DNA of 64,000 nt from Endocalyx cinctus (taxonomy: Eukaryota; Ascomycota; Sordariomycetes; Amphisphaeriales; Apiosporaceae): assembly GCA_001600455.1 (NCBI GenBank), contig BCKC01000001.1, positions 6,579,418-6,643,417 of the forward strand, given 5' to 3'. Every line of letters begins with the position of its first letter. Positions within the stretch are counted from its first letter, which is position 1. The notes under the pieces were generated by a model. That model made no database searches, was not told the origin of the DNA, and was given only the letters and a program-made list of their open reading frames with translations. Positions 12,646-22,582 of this stretch are shown piece after piece. Position numbers and translations under genes: made by a program.

Positions 12646-14012
12646 TGTCGGGGTATAATGCCATAGCGGGGCGTTGAAGAAGAAAAAAAGACATTGCAGA
12701 ATCTCACGAATATCCTACCCATCCTGCCATCATAAATTCATGATAAATTGCTTAATTTTTGAGAACAGACATCTATCAACTTTTTATAGAATTTGACAGG
12801 GATCTCGAAACCTTCAGAAGGTGGGTTTCGTTACTTCGAGTCTTGTATCGGACCCCCCCCTAACTAAGGGACGGCAGATGATCTACGAAAGTAACTGGGC
12901 AAGTATAAACGGGATGCAAATGTGGAGCGCGATATTGTTGGAACAATTCTCCAAACGGGTTTTTGTTTTTTTCATACTCGCACCACCTCCTGAACTTCTG
13001 TCCTAAACGCTTATCCTAATTATTAGTGTGCACGATGATCGGTTCAACCTTACAATGAGAGCCCACACTATAGCGGAGTTAGGCTAATGAGATCTTCCTC
13101 GGCACTCTTAGAGCACTCCCATATACACACGATATCAAAACTTCTTCTATATGGAGACTATTCGGGGTAACGTCTGTGTATCTTCTGTTTGACGCTTGTT
13201 GGGGACCAAACCCTGTTCGCATATTGAACCCTACTCCTAGCAACCAATGAACAACGCTTCACCATAAAATACGAATATATGGATACATACGATACGGGTA
13301 GCTATGAAATGGGCTGCCTCCATCTTAAAAGAATAAAGTATAAATCAGACGGGATCGAAGCCATGGATCACAATCATATCTCATTCAGACCAACAAGCTA
13401 TCAGTCATCAATATCTACAGGTTAACTCTTCAACCACCCTTGACCCTGATGACCATTCCCGAACCGATCATCCAATTTCCATATTGATAAATATATATGT
13501 GAATACACACGCACATATATATACACCCATCTGTCCATCCATTCCTATATATTATCGACCCCGCTACCCTTATCATTCATTCCTAGTACAGAGACTTTCC
13601 ATCAGCCCTTGCATCTTAGAGCTTCCTGTACTATCAGCAACTCTCGACAATTATTTCAACGATTCGAAAGACTATAGTCTCTGGCTATAAAAAAGAAAAG
13701 AAAAACTATCAACACTTAATGCAACTTTTATACTGGCCTAGAACTTATCTAGTATAACTATTGTTCGTTCATACTCTTCTAGCCTTATCCTTCTTGAGCC
13801 GATGACAACTGCTGCATGAGCATTTGACCAATCCACATAAGATGACTTCCTTACAGCATTCTTTGGGACGTCTTGTCTTTTGATCGATATCTCCCCGGTT
13901 ATGCTCAGCCTCAATTGTTTCTTCGTCTCATGCTCCCCTTGTAAACTAAGAAGGTGTTATACTAAATGTTTATGAGACAGATCCACTAGTTCTTTGCTGA
14001 GACCTATCAGAA

Positions 14013-14844
14013 ATGGCGAAGCTATTTATCGGGTAAGTTACATTCATATATTATTACCCTAAGTATATATGCTAACATTGAGATCTACAATATAAAGTGG
14101 CCTAGCATGGCACACAGAAGAAGCTACATTGAGACAAAAGTTTGAAGAATTTGGCCCAGTCGAAGAAGCAGTACGTAATACCAACCGACACCCGACTTTC
14201 TCATCTGCGAAGCAGCGTAGTTTAGAGTACAATAGAGCTAGAGGGCGATACATGCTGACGATTTGAATCATTCTCACAGGTCGTTGTCAAGGATCGCGAT
14301 ACTGGCCGAAGTAGAGGCTTTGGTTTTGTTCGATACATAAACGACGCCGATGCACAGAAAGCCATTGACAACATGAACAACATTGAGTGAGTTTAACACA
14401 TTTTCCCTCCTTGAGGACAGCGAACACTTGCTTACTAGATCCATTACAGGTTTGACGGAAGGACCATCCGTGTGGACAAGGCCTCCGACACGGGCCCGAA
14501 GAGTGGAGGTAGCGGCGGCCGAGGCGGTGCATACGCACCACGGGGCGGTTATGGACAAGCCCAACCGCAGATGCCGTACGCCAGCGGCCAACCTATACAA
14601 TACGGCATGCCGAACCCCGCTATGTATCAGATGTCCTACGGACGTGGAGGCTATCCCATGCAAAACGCCTACGGTGCTCCGCCGCAAGGTAAGGCGAAGA
14701 CGTCTTCTTTACCTCTTCCGTGCTTCCCGGCGCAGATGGAGTAGGCCGCTAACCAAAATCACTCCGCTAGGCTACCCCATGGCGTACGGTTACCCACCAG
14801 ATCAACAACCACAACAACCGCCTCAAGGTCCACCGCGGTACTGA
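14013..14844 (+). CDS. Small glycine-rich RRM RNA-binding protein
   Basis: Single RRM followed by a Gly/Tyr/Gln/Pro-rich tail; such proteins bind RNA in nucleus and cytoplasm and act in processing, stability or stress responses. Exons 14013-14032, 14098-14170, 14280-14386, 14450-14688, 14771-14844 give 170 aa. RNP2 is KLFIGGL (residues 3-9, split across exons 1 and 2) and RNP1 is RGFGFVRY. The RRM fills residues 1-80; the tail has GGYGQAQPQ and repeated YGMP/GYPM motifs and ends in [10 protein letters not shown]. Introns are canonical, with a GCTAAC branch site in introns 1 and 4. The first exon codes for under seven residues, so the start depends on exon 1, which alone supplies the RNP2 lysine and leucine. 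RRM genes of this type are often alternatively spliced. Very sure of the family, not of the target. Confidence 0.93.
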
Positions 14845-16317
14845 TACGTCAAGGCTTTTCTTCGGAAAATATTTCTAGGGAACCAAACTCGTGCAACCCA
14901 GCAACAGGGAATTTTTCTATCCTCGCATCCGAGACGCGGCCCAGTCCTACGAAAATCGCAAACGAACGTTATCCAGAAGAATCTATATCTTCTCCATTTC
15001 CTAAACCTTACCTTATAAATAACAACAACAACACCATCAACGACTCAGTAGCGGGAGTCGATCGAGAAGTTGAAATCTGCCTTCCTTACAACATTCGAAA
15101 CTTGAATCTACGCATTACGTTCGAACCACCACCATCCACCCAAATACCATAACAACTACCGCCGCCTACCTGCCCTTCATTCTGAAAACTATTTCTCCTT
15201 CTATGTTATGAGAATAGACCTTCTCGTATATTAAAACAATCTTTACGTTATATTCTCAATTTGTCATTTTTTCTCATATATTTCATACTTACATTTCTCT
15301 ATTCTTTTCTTCTTCTTTTATTCTACCCATTCTCTGAATGAGTATGTTATACCTCAAAACGAGATGGGAACACGCTTTTATCTCTTTTTCCTATTTTTAA
15401 ACTCATCATACCAACCGCGTACGATCATTTTTTTACGATTTGACGAACCTGAGGTGGAAGAGAGTCGTGAGAAGGACGGACAGCCCAGTGAGAGATGGAG
15501 ATAAGGGGGGAAAATTAAGGAGAGAATTGGAAAGATCAAGAGGAGGGGAGAAAAAAGGGGTGAACGACTTGGTTGGGATGTTGAAAGAGAGATATTTGTC
15601 TTAATACCTTGGTATCTTGAAGCTCTTACGTACTGTTTTGAGTATTCAGATTCGGGTGTATGGATTTAAAACTCTTGGTGTGATATCAAAAATCTCTTAC
15701 TTCGAGTATGTCAAAAGGGTTCCATGGAAAAATAAGTGTCATCTCTCTTATTTCCTCTATCAATACTCTTGTTTATCAATCTGGATAGCGTGTTTACTTA
15801 GAGGGATGACATTGGGGAGGGATGATATGTAGGGGGAAAAAAGGAGGGGAGAAAGGAGGGAAAAGGAGGTTTGGGAACCAGGGGCTAGTCTGATCCTATC
15901 TCTTTGATGAATAAAAAAAAAAATTCTTTTTGATGATGGGTTTGTTGATTATTAGTAGCTAGCTGGAGTATAAGCCACACCAGCCACATCACCAGCCACA
16001 GGCTGGTGTATGTGGCCAGTGCGGAGCTGGCCTGTACGCCAGCTCACTTACACTCGAAATAATTCTGACTAGCAGAATTATTTCACAACATCAACAACAA
16101 TAATAACTTCATTTTTCAGAACAGTAAAATCTTACGATTTTAACCCAACAGGGTTTGTCTTCTGGCTCAGAAACAGAGGATATTATGGATGGGCATCTTG
16201 GAAAGAAGTGACATGATCATCGGCAACTAATCCTATCTTTCTAGCTCGTTTCTATTTCTATCAATCTAAGTTAATTGATAAAAGACTCGCACGCGCACGT
16301 ACTTCTTAACCTCCCCT
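14845..16317. other. Convergent 3' intergenic region with foldback element
   Basis: Probable long 3' UTR of the RRM gene (CT-rich to about 15400), then purine-rich DNA (15440-15560, 15830-15880). Apart from the foldback element at 15966-16084 I see no gene. Confidence 0.5.
15966..16084. repeat. Nested inverted-repeat (foldback) element
   Basis: Read directly: an outer stem 15966-15974 / 16047-16055 (8 of 9 pairs) encloses hairpin A (15974-15985 / 16001-16016, 9 + 3 pairs with a 4-nt bulge) and hairpin B (16024-16031 / 16038-16045, perfect 8 bp, 6-nt loop). It is followed at once by hairpin C (16056-16067 / 16073-16084, perfect 12 bp, 5-nt loop). The arms are GC-rich in A and B, AT-rich in C. 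It could be a MITE-like insertion or a structured RNA 3' element. Confidence 0.8.
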
Positions 16318-17636
16318 TTACACCATCTTCTCCGTCTCCTCTTGCTCATCCACGCTAGTGACCTTGGCGAAGTGATGCGGGTGCGGGTGCTCACCCGTCC
16401 CTCCCATCTCGACATCGTCACCGTCCAAAACCTCCCCATCGCCCTCCCCCAAGCGCATCTCCTCCTCCATGATAGCCCTAACACGATCGGACAAGTCCGT
16501 GACGTGATCGTCGCCGCTCTCGGGGCTCAGCTCGTCGAGCGCGGCCTCCAGTCCGAACAAGTAATCGACGTTGAGGCCGCTCGGGCCCTCGCTGCGGAGG
16601 ATGTGCTCCGCGAGCTTCCGAGGGTCCTGCGGGCCGGTGAACTGCTCGTTCTCGGGCGTGCCGATATAGACCAACGCCTTAAACGGTTGCGCCGCCGTCG
16701 TCTTCTCCTCTCCGTCGGAAGAAGAAGAGGAGGAAGAAGGGTAAAACGTCGCGTAATGGATCGTGTACCCGTTGATCTCCCGGATGTCTAGGTACTCCTT
16801 CACCTCGGCGACGCGGTCCCGCTCGATCCGGTACGCGACGCCCCATACGCGGTCGCCGGCAGGGGCGGCGTGCGCGTCGGTTAGGGTGGACCAGAAGGAG
16901 CGCTCGATGAGGGTGACGACGCGGCCGGGGGCTTCGGGCGTGCCTCGGTGATCTTGGCTATATATATGTATATTTTATTTCCGGTTGGTATATAACCCCT
17001 TATATATATATTCTACTCGTCTACGAAGTAAAACATACCTTGCCTAGTTTTTATTTTTATCGTTATTACTTATTGAAGCTGAACAAAAGCATGGGCTCGC
17101 ATCCATGGATCTCAAGGGGGGGTTTCTATCGGGTCACGTGGTACACCCAAGTCTTTGATAGCGAAGAAGGAGAAGAGAGAAAAAGAAAAGAAATACTCAC
17201 TTGCCAAAATCGCCTCACGTACCCCGTTACCCAACCAGGAACTCGACGATCTGCATGCCGTGTCAGAGAGAATAAGCTCGGTTACCGTGTAAGCTCAGCC
17301 CCTATCCATCTTATCCCACACCGATACTCTCACGTCAAGGTATAGTAGATATAGGGGGGGCTTAAGTGGACTCACCATAATGTGGTGGTGGTTTCCATAT
17401 TAGGCTCCTATTCTTTGGAAAATATGGTAAAAGATATAATTTTTAGATAAAACAATCAGTCACTTTCTTTAATGAAGTAAACATGTCACTTAGTATAGTT
17501 TATGTTTTTCTTTCCTTCTTTTTTTTTTTTTCCTTATCATGGTTAACACATACCCGTAACCAAAAATCCAAAATTCACCGTTTTCTTCCTCCGCGCCGGG
17601 AGCGGAGTTACTATTAGGATAACTCGGCGTTGTCAT
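16318..17636 (-). CDS. GCG1: ChaC-family glutathione-specific gamma-glutamylcyclotransferase
   Basis: Cleaves glutathione to 5-oxoproline and Cys-Gly in the cytosol, setting glutathione levels; the yeast counterpart is Gcg1. Five exons on the minus strand: 17636-17554, 17407-17376, 17250-17201, 17043-17039 and 16957-16318, giving 269 aa. Joining them rebuilds the family core in order: FWIFGYGSLIWKPPPHYDRR (substrate-binding YGSLIW), VPGWVTGYVRRFWQ, ASQDHRGTPEAPGRVV, WGVAYRI, EYLDIREINGY. Exon 4 is only 5 nt (GCAAG) and is required to turn FWQ into FWQASQDHRGTPE in frame. Each intron has GT-AG ends. The tail holds an acidic segment and a HPHPHH run. A poly-Ser/Asp insert (about SSSSSSSDGEE) breaks the domain after YATFYP. 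Start is the ATG 27 codons before the first donor. Identity is certain. Confidence 0.93.
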
Positions 17637-19652
17637 TTCGCCGTTCGTTTAGTCTCGTGTTCTGCGTATAGAAAAAACAAAAATAAAACGAGGGGTTTTA
17701 TGTTGCGTGTGGTCGGACTAAGTATGAAATCACTTTTGAATCATTTGGGCTTTTTTTCAAATGTATTATTATTTATTATTGTGTATTTTGGCCCCTCCGT
17801 AGGTATTACTAATAAGTATACTCTGTGTATATGGATACTACTGAACCACGGGTATATCTATCCATAGATGGATATACCTAGGTACATCTATCCGTATGGA
17901 TAGTGGACCAAAATAGTATAGTATAGTGTAGGTAAAAGGGTATTTCGGGTAATGTAGAAGTGGTACTGGTAGTGGTTGGGATGCCAAGAACTGTCGTCAT
18001 TTTCTTTACATATGCGGCTACTCGCAGTCAACCGATCTAGAAGCTTCCCGGGTACGGAGTAGTATACGCATTTCACAACATAGCACACCTGCACAGCTGC
18101 ACGGCCAAGAAAAGAAAAGGTGATAGAAGGATGAGAGAATGCGTTCTATCGCTTGTTCTACGTGTGGATCACCGGATTATCCCTTCTTCTCTCGCCCGCT
18201 TATATAAGCTACGAAAAGGATGATTCCAATTATTAAATATACGAGGTACGTAATACTTTTTTCATCTCCGTACAAAGTAGGGGCTTGGGCGTTGTCGTTT
18301 GTTGGCTGAATATCTATACTATACTAGTAATTATCTAGAACACAGGTAACCGAGTTTCGCATTATCTTTACTCTTCGATTATTTTTTAAATAACCCTCCG
18401 ATGATCCGTCTGTCTGACTGCAGATTCTGACACGGGTATTACTCCGCCTTACCCCCTTACTTGTGTGATATCCGCAGCATGCGTGCCTCGAAATTGAATC
18501 CTGATATACCAATGATTTCGAGGTTGAGTGAGTCAGTAAGTAAAGTAAACCAGTGAGTCTTTGGGTAACCGGCACGCCCAGGTTAGCGTAGGGCGGTGTC
18601 CAAGCCGCTAAACTAGGTCCCCTAAACAAATTTATTTAGCGGGAATACGTTAAGACCTAAGGCATGCTACGAGGTTAAATCGATCAAAGCCCAAAAAAAA
18701 GTCTACCTAATAAAAGTCCCAAGTCAGCCTCGAACGCTGTCCTGTCTCGAGAGATATACCTGGTAACTCTGCGAATTGTTACTCACTGCCCGATGCGTAT
18801 ATGCCTAGGTATGTGTGTATGCGCACTACGGGGAAAGGAGTAGGCCTGTAGAGCTTTCTCCACGCTTGCTCTGCCTCCTTTCGGTATTCACTTTCATGCG
18901 TGAGTGACACTGCCACATGCTGGGATCTCTTGTTTGTCCGACGGAGATACAAAGCCGTAGGCTGGGCTGGCTGGTAGGTAAGACAACAAACCGAGTCCAC
19001 GAACAACCATCATTTTCAATTTTGCCTTAGGGTGTTGATATACTAAAATTGACAAATTATTTTGAGGCAAATAGACAAAGTAAGGTTTGCTTTGGATCTT
19101 GATTGTTGTTTTCTATTAATCTATAATCTATTAAATTTTAAAAAATTTAAATTTAAACAAGCATTCCATCCGTAACTACTATAACATTGGCTGTCGTCAT
19201 CTGATGTGCCGGTCTCCGGGATTCTAATAATAAGAAAACATGGCAGCCCCAATATTCTAACCTTTTTCTGGAGTACAATGACAAAATGACAAGAGAAAGA
19301 AAAAAAAAAGAATGATGAACCCCTCAGGCACCAACCATCTCTATCTGTTTTAATTTATTACCATTGTTTTTTCCTTTCCGTATTTGCGGCTGAGAAATCG
19401 TATCCTCTCAAATAATATATATCTACCCGTCGACATAAACCAAGGATATATCCTCTTTACTTCAACGCGATCCAAACTTATCCTCTGTCCTATCGTTTTT
19501 TCGTTAGGGCTATACTCCCTATACTTCTACTAAAAGCATTTGGGGATATTGTCGCAATCTTCCCTACCATCTCAACTTATTCCTCTAACTGATTACAAAA
19601 AGTCACAACCAATTCGTCACAGAACCGGGAAAAAAACAAACAGACAGAAAAC
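17637..19652. other. Divergent intergenic region (ChaC / PEF promoters)
   Basis: No supported gene. Contains TACCTAGGTA at 17874-17883, several GGATA/TATCC repeats around 17850-17900, an extremely AT-rich patch at 19125-19165 and pyrimidine-rich DNA before the PEF gene start. It must hold both promoters. Confidence 0.5.
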
Positions 19653-21309
19653 ATGGCCTACAATAGACCTTATAACCCGGACGAATTACCAAAGTAAGTT
19701 GTTCACGTTAAAAAGCGAAGGTTGATTACCTATCTCAGCTTCTACGAGTCACTCTGATTTATCACATTCTACCCCGCCGTCGTTATTGTCTCTGGTATAT
19801 ATACCCAACAATAATTACGATTAAGAAGTCAAAAAATAAAGTGATACCTTTTATTCTTCTTTCTCGGTGGATCGTGTTTAATTCAGTTCATGCACTTTGA
19901 CCTCGTATTCTTGATTTCATCTAACAATTATATTCCTAATTCGAAGCTAACTTAATGTTCATCATACAGATTCGCAGAACCTGATAATGTACGCGTGTTT
20001 CGTATTCATTTTTGTTATTTTTTATTACAATAATATTTTTCCCCTTCTCAATTTCAATTCTTCTAGTTTACCTAGTAATCACGTATTCCTTCCCCTGACC
20101 TGGTAGCCCTAACTGTCCTGTTTAGATGGGTTAACCTACCTAAGCTAATCTCGTCATCTCGTTGCCCCAATCAACCCCTCTATTGCCCAAGTTAACTATA
20201 TCTATCCTTACCGTTGCTTATACTCCAAGTCCCTTTCCCTCTAAACATCTGTCGCGTGTACTTATATATATACACATATATTCTTCTCTCTTGATATATC
20301 TATAAGATTAGCGATAGGGAAAAAAAAAACATACTCGAACTGTTCTAATATTCTTACATTCCTGTATAATAAATACATTAAAACTAACGAAGCTTACCAA
20401 ATTCACAGAAAGGTCGCCCCGCCCCCTCATCGAGGTACGAAACTAAACCGCACCCACCCGTTCCTAGCTATACCGGCAGCAGCGGCAGATACGACTCGTC
20501 TGGTCGACGTTTAACGTCCGAAGGCCGATTGAGTCCGCAAGTTCCTCCTCAACATCATTCTTACTCTTCGCATCAATATCACTCCAGTTCACCCATGTCT
20601 CCCCCGCCTTCAGCCTCAGGTCCCCGACCGACGACGCATAACCGTCCCCCAGCGTCGAGCCGACCTCCTCCTTCGCCCGGCCCGCCCGATAGCTCAGCCG
20701 ACCCTACCCTGCTACCCCTATTCAGGGCCGTGGATAAAGATGGTGTGTTTCTCCAAGCATAAAGCATTTGCGACGCTATCCTTCGTTGCATCATTTTAGC
20801 CAGGAGAAAATGGACTATAGTACTAATATCTTATTCTACCCATAGGTACCGGCCAACTTTCGGAGAGAGAACTGTCGGCGGCCCTCGTCAACGGCGACTG
20901 GACGGCGTTCGACCCGCAGACGGTGCGCATGATGATCCGGATGTTCGACAGCGACCGAAGCGGGACGATCGGGTTCAACGAGTTCTGCGGGCTGTGGTCG
21001 TTCCTGGCGTCGTGGCGAACCCTGTTCGACCGGTTCGACGCCGACCGGTCGGGCAACATCAGCCTCGACGAGTTCTCCAACGCGCTCGTGGCGTTCCGGT
21101 ACCGGCTCTCGCCCGGGTTCGTCGACCTGCTCTTCAACACGTACGACAAGCGCGGCGAGGGCGTCATGAGCTTCGACCTCTTCGTCCAGGCCTGCATCTC
21201 CCTCAAGCGCATGACCGACGTCTTCAAGAAGTACGACGACGATCGCGACGGCTACATCACCCTCAGCTTCGAGGATTTCCTCGTCGAGATCTTGAAGCAG
21301 CTCAAGTAG
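19653..21309 (+). CDS. PEF1: Penta-EF-hand calcium-binding protein (ALG-2/Pef1-like)
   Basis: Ca2+ sensor of the ALG-2/sorcin group; the yeast counterpart Pef1 works in polar growth and cation response, and ALG-2 binds ESCRT/COPII partners. Exons 19653-19693, 19970-19988, 20409-20742 and 20846-21309 give 285 aa. The N-terminal half is disordered, rich in Pro, Ser, His and Tyr, as usual for PEF proteins. The EF-hand loops can be read in order: DKDGTGQLSERE (split by intron 3), DSDRSGTIGFNEF, DADRSGNISLDEF, DKRGEGVMSFDLF (weak) and DDDRDGYITLSFEDF, the last being the dimerisation hand. Exon 2 is only 19 nt and codes KFAEPDN; a GCTAAC branch site precedes it. The first two introns are long for this genome (276 and 420 nt). 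The C-terminal half is very GC-rich. Family certain; the 19-nt exon is well supported by frame and splice signals. Confidence 0.92.
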
Positions 21310-22582
21310 AACGGGACGTTACGAGCCCCGCTCGACGGTGAAAGAGACAAACAAAGACTTTGTTTTCCTGCCATTTCGTCGTTTCTAGTTCCGCGTCATC
21401 TTTCTGGGTTGATCGTAAATATACACATCCCATGAAATCTTTTCTTTCTTTCTCTCAACATGTAGGTTGGGAAGATCTAGGAGTAACTAGATCTTATCAA
21501 TCCGTTGAAAAGAAAAGGGTACATATACTCACTACTATATGTAACGGAGGGGGCAAATTTGGTTGATTATCAAATCCCTGCTGGGCCGAGGGTGATTTTA
21601 TCGCGTCTGCCCTGGATGGCCGACGTCTACTGTCGGGAACTTGAAGTCAATTGGGTGGGAGAGTTTGGATGTCCTAGAAACCTATATAGATAATCGTGTT
21701 TTTTTTTCTCTGAGGAGGATTCATTACGGACTTATCATGACGGAGTAAGTTTTCATTTGGAGGATTTTGTTGAGGCAAGGAGATAGGAAATGTATACCCA
21801 CCCATCTATTTGAAAGGAAGAGCTATCATCATCTCTCGAACAACTTCTAAATATTCTCGTGAACGTGACGTCGAGTTTGAAGTTGTTTTAATCCTAAAGT
21901 TTCCATTCGTGTATAACGGAGGAGATAAATGGGCATCTCTCATTTATTTTCGTCTCATTTTCATCTCATTTTATGTGTCACACCGATATATGCGGGTATA
22001 CACATCCGCTCTCGACCCCTTGATTCTATCTCTTCTCATCTAAACGCCTTCACAGGTTTGTCTAAATCTCGATGAAGTCATGCTATATGGGACATTCTAA
22101 CTGACGGTTGGTAAAACGCTCCCTTATTTCACTACTACTGGTCCCAACAAAGGGGGGTTAAAATCACTGGGAAAATATTTGCGAAGGTACATGACGACAT
22201 GGTAATGTAATACAGGAATTGATCGTTATATTTTATCTTTCTTGCTATCTATCTATCCCGCCTGTCCTGTCCGTATATGCATTCATATCATCATTAATGA
22301 TTTTATTCCCGTTTATCTTCACATATTTGTTTATTCTTTCTATTCAGTCAATCGTCTTGCCCAGTCCTGGTTACCGCCGTGGTGTATCATGATATAAAAA
22401 AAAGGTAAATAATAATAATAACAATGAAGAAAGAGATAGAGAGAGAGAGGGACAGAAAAGGAATGAATCAATTCTAGTAGTACCGGTTTTGTATGCTCCC
22501 CCTTTTCCCTTTTAAATCGATATTTTTGCCTTGGTAAATTTAAGACTGCCCATGAGAAAAAAAAAGAAAAGAAAGATCCCTC
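21310..22582. other. Convergent 3' intergenic region
   Basis: 3' flanks of the PEF gene (+) and the metallo-beta-lactamase-fold gene (-). T-rich and AT-rich, with an AATAATAATAA run near 22408 and a GA repeat near 22430-22450. No supported gene. Confidence 0.5.

Larger units (their letters stand above)
9279..14012. other. 4.7-kb AT-rich gene-free region
   Basis: No supported gene. Contents: many TAGGTA/TACCTA words (9400-9900 and 10500-10580), a TACCC pentamer tract (10468-10513), an 11-bp minisatellite (12593-12645), poly-A/T runs, and scattered short frames without homology I can recognise. The final 200-300 bases form the leader and promoter of the RRM gene. Confidence 0.5.
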
